DNA from: Hyphomonadaceae bacterium
GTDB taxonomy: Bacteria > Pseudomonadota > Alphaproteobacteria > Caulobacterales > Aquidulcibacteraceae
Assembly: GCA_019636095.1 (NCBI GenBank)
Contig: JAHBYF010000002.1
Coordinates: 1-64,000 of the forward strand
Direction: 5' to 3'
Length of the DNA: 64,000 nucleotides
Part shown: positions 17,296 to 25,875 of the stretch, piece by piece
Position numbering within the stretch: position 1 is the first letter of the stretch
How the letters are laid out: every line of letters starts with the position of its first letter
Notes under the pieces: generated by a model
The model's database searches: none
Told to the model about the DNA's origin: nothing
The model's input: the letters and a program-made list of their open reading frames with translations, nothing else
Translations under genes and position numbers: made by a program

Positions 17296-17696
17296 ACGCC
17301 GCCCCTTAATGCGTCGACATAGTTTCGTGTGGCTAGGATTGCGGGAAGCCCTCCATCACGCATGTGTTCGATCGGCGCCTTCCCGGCGAACGGCGGTCCA
17401 CTGTTTGATAACTGGACCCAGCGGTCAGCTAGTGCGTCGCTGAAGTAGAGCCGAAGCCCTTTATAGAGGCCCGCGATTGCGCTCAGCCGCAGCGTTTGAT
17501 CTTGGCTCAGATCGCCGGTCCATTCGCCAGCCTTCATCCGCGCCCACGTTCGCGCGCTCACGCCCGCCAACTCGGCTGCCTGATCGTTCTTCAGATTCCA
17601 GGCAGCAGCGATGCGAGTGAAAGCTTTAGTGGCGACAGCGACGACTTTGGCGCGGTCCGCCAGGAGCGTCGCAGCGGTCGGTTTTGCGGCGGGCAT
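17292..17696 (-). CDS. Xre/MbcA/ParS-type antitoxin of the RES toxin
   Basis: 134 aa from the ATG at 17696, chosen because AGGAGAGGG lies just upstream; the longer frame to 17747 would begin inside the promoter. An HTH is seen at about residues 27-57 (NLKNDQAAELAGVSARTWAR) and the C-terminal DUF2384 toxin-binding domain at about 75-134 (GKAPIEHMRDGGLPAILATR). Binds and inhibits the RES protein and represses the operon. Promoter and a small inverted repeat that could be its operator lie directly upstream. Confidence 0.9.
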   Translation of the reverse strand: MPAAKPTAATLLADRAKVVAVATKAFTRIAAAWNLKNDQAAELAGVSARTWARMKAGEWTGDLSQDQTLRLSAIAGLYKGLRLYFSDALADRWVQLSNSGPPFAGKAPIEHMRDGGLPAILATRNYVDALRGGV

Positions 17697-17724
17697 CGCC
17701 CTCTCCTCTTTGCCAAGTGGCTTA

Positions 17725-17752
17725 AATATACGTGCCATGTGGCGCATGTCAA
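17725..17752 (-). promoter_or_regulatory. Sigma-70-like promoter of the xre-res operon with internal inverted repeat
   Basis: On the minus strand TTGACA (17752-17747), a 16-base spacer, then TATATT (17730-17725), a near-consensus pair ending 28 bases before the antitoxin ATG. The spacer contains GCCACATGGC, an inverted repeat with GCCA/TGGC arms, a plausible Xre operator for autorepression. Confidence 0.7.
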
Positions 17753-17759
17753 GTCCTTT

Positions 17760-17774
17760 GTTCTAATATTGTTC
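17760..17774. promoter_or_regulatory. LexA (SOS) box, alphaproteobacterial type
   Basis: GTTCTAATATTGTTC is a perfect GTTC-N7-GTTC direct repeat, the LexA box of alphaproteobacteria. A third GTTC follows at 17783-17786, one base out of register. It lies 7 bases upstream of the -35 of the xre-res promoter; no credible plus-strand gene begins on the other side before the integrase. Confidence 0.6.
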
Positions 17775-17812
17775 CGACATTGGTTCGCTGCCGAGAGGGC
17801 GATGGGCGCTTC

Positions 17813-17825
17813 CCCGCGAAGCGGG
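17813..17825. repeat. Small GCGAAGC hairpin
   Basis: CCCGC-GAA-GCGGG stem-loop in the 195-base gap between the antitoxin and the integrase stop. Same loop as the hairpins at 12693 and 33850. Could end the integrase transcript; no T-tract. Confidence 0.45.
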
Positions 17826-17890
17826 CAATCCGAGGGGGCTGCAGGGACAGGAGATGACCCGTCGTCGGGCCGCATGAACACGGCATGGCG

Positions 17891-19156
17891 TCAGTTGACC
17901 GCTCGAAGCGAAACGACATTGCTGCCGCCACCGGGCGTCAGATCCAGCAGGCCGCGCACAAAGCGATCCCACACATCCATCGCGTTGCGCTTCTCCGGCA
18001 TGTAGCTCCAGCGGTCGTAGCTCTTCGAACTAACGTCCTGCAGGGTGTGGTTCTGAATGCGATCGCGCAGCTCTTTAGAAATGCCGGCCTGTCCAGCCAG
18101 CGTTTTCCAAGTGCGCCGCAAATCGCGATTGGTCACATACGGAATGACGCCGGTCTCGCGCGTGCGCCACATGAACGCGTAGAGCGTGCCGTGCGTGACG
18201 GGCCGCGACGGGTCCATCGCCGACGGGAAGAACCATCCATGTTCATTCGGCTGGATCTCTTCCAACAACTCGATGGCGAGGCTGGGCAGGGGGATAGTGT
18301 GGGGTTTGCGGTTCTTCGTCGTGGACCAATCCAAGAGCTTCTCGGCGCGGTCGTATTGATCCTTGTGTAAGGACGCGATTTCCTCCACCCGCTGACCAGT
18401 CAGCATCAGGATGCGAACGGCGCGCGCATACGGCGGATGGATCGCGCTGCTCGGATTTTCGAGCCAGCGATAGAGCTGGACGAACTCTTCGTCTCGTAGC
18501 CAACGGGTCCCGACGACTTTGGGCTCTGTTGGAATGCCCGCCGCCGGATTTCTTGCGATCCCGAAACGGCGAGGAGAGGTGGTCCGATAATCGTGCTCGG
18601 ACTTCATGGCCCACGAATAGGCGGAGCGGACATAGCTGCGGACGTGGTCGGCCATCGACCTGGTTCCGCGCAAATAGATCGGTCGCAGAATGTCGGTGAT
18701 CTCGTCCGGCTCGATGTCTCGCGCCAGCCGGTCTCGGCCGAGCGTGTCGGCAATCTTGGTCAGGCCCTTCCTGGCCTCCTTCCAGGAGCTCTTGCCGGAT
18801 GTCCGGAGATATTCGGCGTAGCCATCGAATAGGTCGCCCACGGTCCCCGTACGCGTATCGCGGGCCACTCGGATGTGCCGGCCCTTCTGAATGAGGTTGG
18901 CGTAATCGCGCTGGAACACCTCACGGGCCTCAGCCAGCCCCATCGACGGGTAATCGCCGATCTTGATCTGGACCTTGCGCCCCTCGCGGTACTGCGCCGC
19001 GGACCAATAGGTCGTGAGGCGTTTCTGGCGGGGCCGTAGCACCAATAAGAGTCGCCCGACGCCTCGTCCTTCGCCATCCCTCAGGATTTCCGAGCGGCCT
19101 GTGAACTGCACCCGTTTGATCGCCGAACGGATCGTCCCATCGCTCAAAGTCGCCAT
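17891..19156 (-). CDS. Tyrosine recombinase / integrase (P4-like)
   Basis: 421 aa. N-terminal DUF4102-like arm-binding part (residues 1-95: YREGRKVQIKIGDYPSMGLAEARE), SAM-like core-binding domain about 105-200, and catalytic domain about 215-395. Catalytic residues: Arg256 (LTGQRVEEI), the second Arg347 in NRDLRRTW, His370 (QNHTLQDV) and nucleophile Tyr380 (KSYDRW). The usual His of the HxxR box is Arg344 here, a variant seen in some P4-like integrases. It integrates or excises the island; the target is probably the adjacent radC. Confidence 0.93.
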   Translation of the reverse strand: MATLSDGTIRSAIKRVQFTGRSEILRDGEGRGVGRLLLVLRPRQKRLTTYWSAAQYREGRKVQIKIGDYPSMGLAEAREVFQRDYANLIQKGRHIRVARDTRTGTVGDLFDGYAEYLRTSGKSSWKEARKGLTKIADTLGRDRLARDIEPDEITDILRPIYLRGTRSMADHVRSYVRSAYSWAMKSEHDYRTTSPRRFGIARNPAAGIPTEPKVVGTRWLRDEEFVQLYRWLENPSSAIHPPYARAVRILMLTGQRVEEIASLHKDQYDRAEKLLDWSTTKNRKPHTIPLPSLAIELLEEIQPNEHGWFFPSAMDPSRPVTHGTLYAFMWRTRETGVIPYVTNRDLRRTWKTLAGQAGISKELRDRIQNHTLQDVSSKSYDRWSYMPEKRNAMDVWDRFVRGLLDLTPGGGSNVVSLRAVN

Positions 19157-19295
19157 CTTTCCGGTCTCCGCACTGGGGGTCGGTAAGGGCGATTTCGACT
19201 CGAAAATCGGAATCTAACGGCGCCCATTGCGATACCCGGGTCCCGCTTTCGTCGTCGGGCGTCGGAGCATCAAGACCGAAAAAGTTCTCGATGTT

Positions 19296-20006
19296 TCAGT
19301 GGGAAAGAGCGTGATCAACCGTGACTGAAGATTGGTCAGTCGGGTGGTTGTGCACTAAGATGACCGCGGCGGCCGAGAGCTCAAGTGCGCGGCGGGCGAT
19401 TTCGCGCGGATAGACCGGCGCGTGATCGACGGTGCCTTCGTTCATGACTTCATCGGCGATGAGTTGGTTTTTCACGTCGAGGAACAGGACCCGGAATTGC
19501 TCGCGCGGCGCGTGCGCCATCGCAAGCCGGCAATAGTTCACCAGTTGCGACCAAGAACTGATAATTGTGCGCTGTTTGAATTCGGCGCGGCTCGCGCGCT
19601 CAAACAGCGCTTGCGCGGTCTTCAGATCGAGGGCGACGGCGGCGCCAGCGCCTTTGACTTCGGCGATGCGCTGCACGGGGGCCGCAAGAACAGCGGCGAG
19701 CGTGCCGAATTTCGTCAACAGCGCCTTCGCCAGTGGCTTGGTGTCTTGGCGCGGGATGGTGCGAAACAGGAAAAGTTCGAGCAGTTCGTAGTCGGAAAGG
19801 GCGCTGGGCCCGGCGTCGTCGAAGCGTTCGCGCAGCCGCGTGCGATGATCGTGGTAGTGCGGCTTGCCAGCTTTGGCGCGCGGCTTGGTGATCTTGAGCG
19901 GTGGGATTGCACCGAGCGCATCAGTCTTGAACGGAAACAGCTCGCTGTCCTCGACGCGCGCGCCCTCAGGCTTTGGTTCGCCGGTTTTACCCCCGCGCCC
20001 CGCCAT
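19296..20006 (-). pseudogene. radC: radC (JAB/MPN protein) lacking its 3' end
   Basis: 236 aa. The N-terminal HhH region (residues 58-135) and the start of the JAB domain are intact, including Glu190 and the His219-Asn-His221-Pro motif (ILVHNHP). After that the family's ...SGDPTPSRAD metal-ligand stretch and about 45 further residues are missing; instead the frame reads [14 protein letters not shown] and stops. The break at about 19340 faces the integrase gene, so insertion of the island is the likely cause. A product may still be made but lacks the third metal ligand region. Confidence 0.8.
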
Positions 20007-20015
20007 GCGAGACCT

Positions 20016-20849
20016 CTAAGCCGTTGCGTTCAGCTTGTGAGGCTCGTCCAGCCCCGCAGGCGATTTTGTGAAGATCACGACGCCATCTTCTGTGACGCCA
20101 ACCGAGTGTTCGTATTGAGCCGAAAGCGACTTGTCTTTCGTCACCGCCGTCCAGCCGTCGTTCAGAACCTTCACCGACGGCGCGCCGGCGTTGAGCATCG
20201 GCTCGACCGTGAAGATCATCCCGGGCCTCAGCACATCGCCTTGGCCGGGCTTGCCGAAGTGGAGAATGTTTGGCGCATCGTGAAAGACCCGCCCGAGGCC
20301 GTGGCCGCAGAACTCACGCACCACCGAGGTGCGTTCGGATTCAGCGTAGGATTGGATCGCATAGCCAAGATCGCCGAGCGTCGTTCCGGGTTTCACAGTG
20401 GCGAGCCCACGCATCATCGCTTCATAGGTCACGTCCATCAGGCGTTGGGCCTTGCGCGAGACGTTTGGACCAATGGCGTACATGCGGCTGGTATCGCCAT
20501 GCCAGCCATCGACGATGACGGTGACATCGATGTTGACGATGTCGCCGTCCTTCAGCACGCGATCGCCTGGAATGCCGTGACAGACGACGTGATTGACTGA
20601 GGTGCAGATGGTGTGGCGATAGCCGCGGTAGTTCACGCAGGCCGGCAGCGCGCCGTTGTCCAAGACGAACTGGCGTGCGAGGTCATCGAGACGTCCAGTG
20701 GTCACGCCTTCCTTGGCTTCGAGCACGAGCATGTCGAGGCACTCGGCTGCGAGTTTTCCAGCCGCGGCCATGCCTGGAAAGGCGACTTTCGGGTCGTGAA
20801 TCTTGATCTGGCCCTGGCGTTCGTAGGCCTCGGCCTCGGCGTAAGTCAT
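20016..20849 (-). CDS. map: Methionine aminopeptidase, type I
   Basis: 277 aa. Pita-bread fold with metal ligands visible in IDVTVIVDGWHGDTSR (two Asp), the His of CGHGLGRVFH, Glu of FTVEPML and the final Glu of AQYEHSVGV. Removes the initiator Met from nascent proteins. It starts 10 bases upstream of the radC gene on the same strand, an order (map-radC) that is common in alphaproteobacteria, so radC was probably an original neighbour. Confidence 0.96.
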   Translation of the reverse strand: MTYAEAEAYERQGQIKIHDPKVAFPGMAAAGKLAAECLDMLVLEAKEGVTTGRLDDLARQFVLDNGALPACVNYRGYRHTICTSVNHVVCHGIPGDRVLKDGDIVNIDVTVIVDGWHGDTSRMYAIGPNVSRKAQRLMDVTYEAMMRGLATVKPGTTLGDLGYAIQSYAESERTSVVREFCGHGLGRVFHDAPNILHFGKPGQGDVLRPGMIFTVEPMLNAGAPSVKVLNDGWTAVTKDKSLSAQYEHSVGVTEDGVVIFTKSPAGLDEPHKLNATA

Positions 20850-20906
20850 AGGCTGCTCCGCTAGGAGCTATAACATAGGCGCGCGGCGAGACCAGCGGCA
20901 GGGCGC

Positions 20907-21425
20907 CTATTCCGTGTGGGGCCGGTAGATGAAGGCGTAGCTTGTGGCCCAGGTTTGGCCGTCGGTGGATTGCTCGCCGTGTTGGAGGACAGTCCCGTCT
21001 GAATTGTTGGTGAAGGTGATGCGTGAATAAGCCTGTTGGTTTGGGGCTACAAAGACCGGCGCTTCGGTCGTGATGCGCATGCCGGTATCGGTCGGGGCGC
21101 CAACGAAGCGGACGCGGTTGCCCGTCGAGTCGACCCAGAACTGTTCCCACTTCTGGCTGGTGCGATCGTAGATGTTGAGGCTACGCCCCGAATAGGGCTG
21201 GCCGAGGCTGACCCAGTGTTCGGTGATCACGCAGCCCGCATCCTCCGAGCGAATGGATGAGCGGCCGGCAGGCGCATTGTTATCGGCGCGGAACGCGTCC
21301 CACTCGCCGATCCAGAAATCGAAAGTGTGATATTCGGCGGATTCGCAATTGGGCAGAGCAGGTTGCTGTTGGGCTACAGCCGGGGATGCCGCCATCAGGG
21401 CGAACAAAACAACGAGCGCGCGCAT
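20907..21425 (-). CDS. Secreted hypothetical protein (lipocalin-like, DUF1579-type)
   Basis: 172 aa from ATG 21425 (GGAGGA 6-11 nt upstream). Signal peptide 1-18 (SPAVAQQQ). The motif EYHTFDFWIGEWDAFR and a run of beta strands (SRITFTNNSDGTVLQHGEQ) suggest a small beta barrel. Two Cys (PNCESA, AGCVITE) may form a disulfide. No catalytic signature. Single gene behind map. Confidence 0.78.
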   Translation of the reverse strand: MRALVVLFALMAASPAVAQQQPALPNCESAEYHTFDFWIGEWDAFRADNNAPAGRSSIRSEDAGCVITEHWVSLGQPYSGRSLNIYDRTSQKWEQFWVDSTGNRVRFVGAPTDTGMRITTEAPVFVAPNQQAYSRITFTNNSDGTVLQHGEQSTDGQTWATSYAFIYRPHTE

Positions 21426-21589
21426 GAATGATCCTCCGCGCATAGGGGAGCACACTGGTCGCGCTCGCCTCAAGTCACGAACTATAAGGGGCCACCTGGC
21501 CGCGACAAATGCCGCTCGTCTCGGCGTTCGCTGGCCGCGCCTCGATCAGTGAATTATGTCTAGTCCATCGATTGAGTGGAAGGCGCTTC

Positions 21590-22426
21590 GTGTCAGAGAC
21601 GCATATGAAAAAACGCGGAGCGGCGCCCGATCGCCCGTTGGCTCTGGTGACGGGCGCATCATCGGGAATAGGCGCGGCGTTTGCAGGAGCGCTCGCGGCG
21701 CGCGGCTACGATGTTGCGCTCACCGCGCGCCGCGCGGATCGCTTGGAAGCATTGGCAGAGGACGTTCGGCGCACGTACGGCGTCGACGCCATGGTGATCG
21801 TCCAGGACCTCGCCGAACTGGGAGCGCATGAGGTCATCCTGAAGGCAATCGCCGAGCGCGGCCGCGAGGTAGACATGCTGGTCAACAATGCCGGCTTTTC
21901 TATCGCCGAGAGTTTCGCGGCTGTGCCTTGGGGCCGACAGCAAGCCTTTCTCATGACATTGGTGGTGAACGCCTGCGCCTTGGCGCACGGCGCGATTCCC
22001 GCAATGGTGCGGCGAGGCCAGGGACGTATCGTGAATGTCGCTTCGATGGCCGCTTTTGCGCCAGGTGTCGCGGGCCATAGCCTTTATCCTGGCGCGAAGA
22101 GCTTGATGGTAACGTTCTCCCAGGCTCTCGATGCGGAATATCAGCGGCAAGGTCTGAAGGTGACGGCGATTTGTCCGGGTTTTACCGTCACGGAGTTCTC
22201 CGAAGCCAACGGCACTGCGGCGGTGATGTCGAAGTCTCCGCGCCGACTTTTCCAGACGGCGGAGCACGTAGTTGAGGTTGCCCTGCGCGCTAACGATCGC
22301 GGGCGTGTCGTCGTCATTCCTGGTTGGTATAATGTCCTGGCGGCAATTCTTTTGCGTCATCTTCCCGCCGGACTCGTTCGCTCAATCTTGATGCGCGCGT
22401 CGGCGAAATATCATCTGGAGGGCTGA
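21590..22426 (+). CDS. SDR family NAD(P)-dependent oxidoreductase
   Basis: 278 aa from a GTG at 21590, chosen for the GGAAGG site 6 nt upstream; an ATG at 21605 is the alternative. Rossmann motif VTGASSGIGAAFA (TGxxxGIG), NNAG in VNNAGFSIAES, and the catalytic Tyr-x3-Lys in LYPGAKSLM. Similar to the DltE-like short-chain dehydrogenases. The stop overlaps the start of the GMC oxidoreductase (TGATG), so both act in one pathway; substrate unknown. A C-terminal hydrophobic stretch (VLAAILLRHLPAGLVRSIL) may touch the membrane. Confidence 0.9.
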   Translation: MSETHMKKRGAAPDRPLALVTGASSGIGAAFAGALAARGYDVALTARRADRLEALAEDVRRTYGVDAMVIVQDLAELGAHEVILKAIAERGREVDMLVNNAGFSIAESFAAVPWGRQQAFLMTLVVNACALAHGAIPAMVRRGQGRIVNVASMAAFAPGVAGHSLYPGAKSLMVTFSQALDAEYQRQGLKVTAICPGFTVTEFSEANGTAAVMSKSPRRLFQTAEHVVEVALRANDRGRVVVIPGWYNVLAAILLRHLPAGLVRSILMRASAKYHLEG

Positions 22427-23991
22427 TGGCGAAGTCGTTCGATGTCATCGTCGTTGGGTCAGGCGCCGGCGGAGGCACGCTGGCGCAGAAGCTCGTCGCG
22501 CACGGAAAATCTGTACTGATGCTTGAGCGCGGCGAACACCTGCCGCGCGAAGCCGAGAACTGGGACCCCACGTCCGTCTTCATCAAGCACCGGTATCGTA
22601 CGCAGGAAAAATGGTACGATAAGCACGGCCACGCGTTCGTCCCCAACACGCACTATTGGGTTGGCGGCAACACGTCGTTCTATGGCGCGGCGTTGATGCG
22701 CATGCGCGGGCGTGATTTCACCGAGGTCAAGCACGCCGGCGGCGTCTCACCAGCCTGGCCCATCAGTTTGACGGATTTGGCGCCGTACTACGCGGAGGCG
22801 GAACGGCTGTGGCAGGTTCACGGCGCCCGCGGTGAAGATCCAACTGAATCCGGCGATGAGCCGCCATACGCGTATCCGCCAGTTAAACATGATCCCGGCG
22901 TTGCGGCGCTGAAAGGTCATTGGGAATCGTTGGAGTGGCGGCCGTTTTCGTTGCCGCTCGGCGTCAAGCTCGATGAAGCCCATCCGCTCACTTCAGCTTG
23001 CATCAAGTGCAAGACGTGCGGCGGCTATCCCTGCCTGTTGAAAGCGAAGTGTGATGCGCGAACGTTGGCGATTGAGCCGCTTCTTGAGCTTCCCAATTTC
23101 ACACTGTTGACCGGGCGCAAAGTCTTGCGCCTTGAGACCAATGCGTCCGGCAAATCCGTCACCGAAGTCGTATGCAGCACGACGCAGGGCGAAGAGCGTT
23201 GGAGCGGCGACATCGTGGTGCTCGCCGCCGGCGCCGCCAACACTGCTGTGATAATGTTGGGTTCCGCCAATGCCGCGCATCCGAATGGGCTGGCCAATCG
23301 CTCGGACCAAGTGGGGCGCAACTACATGTTCCACAATTCGACAGCGATTGTTTCTCTGACGTTGCAACGCGAGGCCGTGGTCTTTCCGAAAACGCTAGGG
23401 GTGAATGACTTCTACTGGGGCGACCCCAAAGGCGGCTACGACCTGCCGATGGGGCACGTGCAGTTGCTGGAATATATGTCCGGCCAGACGCTGGAAGGTG
23501 AGATCGAAAATTGGTTGCCGCCCGCCTTGGTGCCCGATGCCCTCTCTCAGGCGGCGGCGGAGCGCATGTTGTCTATGCTCATTATCTCCGAAGATTTGCC
23601 GCAACCCGAAAACCGTGTGCGTCTCAATACCGATGGACGCATCTCGCTGGACTACACATTCGGCAATCTGGAAGGGCATAACCGCTTGGTCGACATCGTG
23701 AAGGACTCGCTCGCAGGCTTCGTGGACCATGCCCATCCCATCTCGCAGCACCACTTTCAGCTTGATAGTCCCTTGCCTCTCTACGGCACCGCGCACCAAT
23801 GCGGGACCGTGCGCTTTGGCGGCGATTCCGCCACCTCCGTGCTTGATCGCGATTGCAAGGCGCACGACCTCGACAATCTCTATGTGGTGGACACGAGCTT
23901 TTTCGCTTCCGCCAATGCCGTAAATCCTACGCTGACAACAGTCGCCAACGCGCTGCGCGTCGCCGATCTCTTGGTCGATAGGTTGGGCTAA
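22426..23991 (+). CDS. GMC family FAD-dependent oxidoreductase
   Basis: 521 aa. FAD motif VVGSGAGGGTLAQKL at residues 7-21, GMC signature around WVGGNTSFYGAALMRMRG, and the C-terminal active-site region (HQCGTVRFGGD ... ANAVNPTLTTVANALRVA). A four-Cys cluster, CIKCKTCGGYPCLLKAKC, marks the subgroup of fungal/bacterial GMC enzymes with a cysteine knot or possible metal site. Co-translated with the SDR. Probably oxidises a primary alcohol or sterol-like substrate; exact substrate not inferable. Confidence 0.9.
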   Translation: MAKSFDVIVVGSGAGGGTLAQKLVAHGKSVLMLERGEHLPREAENWDPTSVFIKHRYRTQEKWYDKHGHAFVPNTHYWVGGNTSFYGAALMRMRGRDFTEVKHAGGVSPAWPISLTDLAPYYAEAERLWQVHGARGEDPTESGDEPPYAYPPVKHDPGVAALKGHWESLEWRPFSLPLGVKLDEAHPLTSACIKCKTCGGYPCLLKAKCDARTLAIEPLLELPNFTLLTGRKVLRLETNASGKSVTEVVCSTTQGEERWSGDIVVLAAGAANTAVIMLGSANAAHPNGLANRSDQVGRNYMFHNSTAIVSLTLQREAVVFPKTLGVNDFYWGDPKGGYDLPMGHVQLLEYMSGQTLEGEIENWLPPALVPDALSQAAAERMLSMLIISEDLPQPENRVRLNTDGRISLDYTFGNLEGHNRLVDIVKDSLAGFVDHAHPISQHHFQLDSPLPLYGTAHQCGTVRFGGDSATSVLDRDCKAHDLDNLYVVDTSFFASANAVNPTLTTVANALRVADLLVDRLG

Positions 23992-25364
23992 GCCGCATCC
24001 TTTGCGGTTCTGCCGACGATGCGGTTGCGACCGCCGCGTTTGGCTTCGTAAAGAGCTTCGTCGGCGCGCTTGAGGATAGACTCTTGAGTTTCGTCAGCGC
24101 CTTCGGTGGAGGCGACTCCGATCGAGATGGTGACATCCAGGGGCTGAGCGAGGCCTGGGATGATGAAGGCCGATCCGGCGATGGCGCGGCGCAGGCGCTC
24201 TGCTGCGAGGCAGGCAATGTCGCCGGTCGTGCGCGGCATCACAACGATAAATTCCTCGCCCCCGTGGCGGCAGGCGTAGTCTGAAGGCCGCGTGTTTGAG
24301 GCGAGACGCGCAGCGAATTCGCGTAGCACCGCGTCGCCGACGTCATGACCGAACGTGTCGTTGCAGCGTTTGAAGTGATCGATGTCGATGGTCATAACCG
24401 AGACGGGATCGCCGCCGCACTGAGCACGATGGACGAGCGGTTCAAGCTGCGTGTCCAGGAAGCGACGATTGTAGAGGCCGGTGAGTTGATCGGTGACGGC
24501 GAGTTCGAGACTTTGATCCAGACGTTGGCGAAGCGCATCCATGTAGCGTTTGCGGCGCATGAGCGTACGCGCGCGCGCGATGATTTCTTCTTCGTCGATG
24601 GGGCGCAGGATAATGTCGTGAGCGCCGAGTTCGAGCGCACGTAGCGCCTGCTTGCGGTCATCCGGATCGACGATGGCCAGAACGGGCAGATGGCGGGTTG
24701 CTTCTCCCGATCGCATGCGGGCAATGACGCGGAACCCGTCGAAGCTTTTGGCGTGGACTGAGATAACCGCCAGGTCCGGCGGTCCGCCGGCGTCTTCCCC
24801 GATCAGTGACACGCGGTGCTCGACGCCGAGCGCGGTTTGGATGCGCTTGATCTGGGTCGGATTGTCATCAACGAGGAGAACGTTGCCGGCGAAGACGCGG
24901 TGCTGATCGACGGCGTCGGGACGGGTGTCATCGGGGATGAGGCCGAGGCGGCGGCTACTGGCTTCGCGCGCACGCAACTCGTCGGTTACGACCTTGAGTG
25001 TGAGAAGACTCTTGACGCGCGCCATGAGCTGCACGTCATCGATGGGCTTGGTGAGGAATTCTTCGGCGCCCGATTGGAGGCCGCGCACGCGGTTGTCGCG
25101 ATCGTCCAGCGTGGTCAGGATGACGACGGGGATGTGCCGCGTTTCCGGCATGGACTTGAGGCGCCGGCAGGCTTCGTAGCCGTCGATGCCGCCGGGCATC
25201 ATCACGTCCATCAGGATGAGATCGGGCTTTTCGCGCTTGGCGAGTTGCACGCCTTCTTCGCCGCGTGTCGCCATCATCACTTCGTAATAGTCAGCCGTCA
25301 GCATCGCCTCCAAGAGGCGGCGGTTGGCTTCCAGGTCGTCGACTACAAGGATGCGCGCGCTCAA
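23988..25364 (-). CDS. pleD: Diguanylate cyclase response regulator PleD
   Basis: 458 aa in PleD order: receiver 1 (about 1-120, phospho-Asp in LILMDVMMPGG, Lys in LTKPID), degenerate receiver 2 (about 155-270) and GGDEF domain (about 290-455). The active site is GGEEF and the inhibitory c-di-GMP site RPSD lies five residues before it, so feedback inhibition is expected. In Caulobacter PleD drives flagellum ejection and stalk formation. Lies 9 bases after divK on the same strand, as in Caulobacter. Stop overlaps the GMC gene end by 4 bases. Confidence 0.95.
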   Translation of the reverse strand: MSARILVVDDLEANRRLLEAMLTADYYEVMMATRGEEGVQLAKREKPDLILMDVMMPGGIDGYEACRRLKSMPETRHIPVVILTTLDDRDNRVRGLQSGAEEFLTKPIDDVQLMARVKSLLTLKVVTDELRAREASSRRLGLIPDDTRPDAVDQHRVFAGNVLLVDDNPTQIKRIQTALGVEHRVSLIGEDAGGPPDLAVISVHAKSFDGFRVIARMRSGEATRHLPVLAIVDPDDRKQALRALELGAHDIILRPIDEEEIIARARTLMRRKRYMDALRQRLDQSLELAVTDQLTGLYNRRFLDTQLEPLVHRAQCGGDPVSVMTIDIDHFKRCNDTFGHDVGDAVLREFAARLASNTRPSDYACRHGGEEFIVVMPRTTGDIACLAAERLRRAIAGSAFIIPGLAQPLDVTISIGVASTEGADETQESILKRADEALYEAKRGGRNRIVGRTAKDAA

Positions 25365-25373
25365 GCGGTCTCC

Positions 25374-25739
25374 TCAGCCAATGAACTTACGGATTGTTTC
25401 TAAGAACGTCGTCACCGAAATCGGCTTCGAGAGGTACGCGTCGCACCCGGCGGCCATGATTTTCTGCTCATCGCCACGCATGGCGAAAGCGGTGACAGCG
25501 ACGATGGGGATGTGCTTCATGGTTTCGTCTTTCTTCAGACGATCCGTGAGCTCCAGGCCAGAAATCTCCGGCAGCTGGATATCCATGATGATGAGATCAG
25601 GTTTGTGTTCGCGCGCGAGCGGAATGGCTTGACGGCCGTCACGCGATTTGACGGTCTTGTAGCCGAACGCCTCCAACAGGTCGTTGAACAGCCTCATATT
25701 GAGTTCGCTGTCTTCGACGATGAGAACGGTCTTGGCCAT
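25374..25739 (-). CDS. divK: Single-domain response regulator DivK
   Basis: 121 aa from the ATG at 25739 ([18 protein letters not shown]); the longer frame to 25817 is not family-like. A stand-alone receiver: acidic pair in VEDSE, phospho-Asp in [13 protein letters not shown], Thr/Ala in [12 protein letters not shown] and Lys in YLSKPI. The sequence is strongly DivK-like and followed by pleD. In Caulobacter DivK controls CtrA activity through PleC/DivJ/DivL. A full CtrA box lies about 110 bases upstream. Confidence 0.94.
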   Translation of the reverse strand: MAKTVLIVEDSELNMRLFNDLLEAFGYKTVKSRDGRQAIPLAREHKPDLIIMDIQLPEISGLELTDRLKKDETMKHIPIVAVTAFAMRGDEQKIMAAGCDAYLSKPISVTTFLETIRKFIG

Positions 25740-25849
25740 AAACCCGCTTCGCTTTCGCGACCCCCGCGCCCGCTCAGGGCGTCTTGTTACCGCATAATAG
25801 CGGAGGGGCCTTAACAACCCATCGCAACATCAGCAATTTGGCGTATCTC

Positions 25850-25865
25850 GTTAAGATCGACTTAA
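25850..25865 (-). promoter_or_regulatory. CtrA binding site upstream of divK
   Basis: Read on the minus strand, TTAAGTCGATCTTAAC is an exact TTAA-N7-TTAAC consensus for the cell-cycle regulator CtrA; a half site (TTAAC on plus) follows at 25811. It lies in the divergent region between divK and the ROK kinase, 11 bases before the kinase ATG, so it may affect both genes. Confidence 0.7.
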
Positions 25866-25875
25866 GGATTGAAGC

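Larger units (their letters stand above)
14156..19340. mobile_element. Putative integrated island at radC (remnant)
   Basis: A tyrosine recombinase gene lies next to a radC that stops matching its family at about 19340, and the segment to its left carries accessory genes: RES/Xre pair, exonuclease, truncated helicase and truncated GNAT. This is the arrangement expected of an element inserted in the 3' part of radC. The left boundary is not defined: the missing end of radC and a matching direct repeat were not found in the window, so the element may be decayed or extend differently. Boundaries are inference. Confidence 0.45.

Noticed and set aside
19338..19352. Direct repeat attL/attR core at the radC break
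   Set aside because: Only an 8-base match (AACCACCC, near 14370) was seen on the left side, which is within chance.
19422..20600. Plus-strand frame of 392 codons across radC and map
   Set aside because: Antisense to two recognised genes; its composition has no protein-like motifs.
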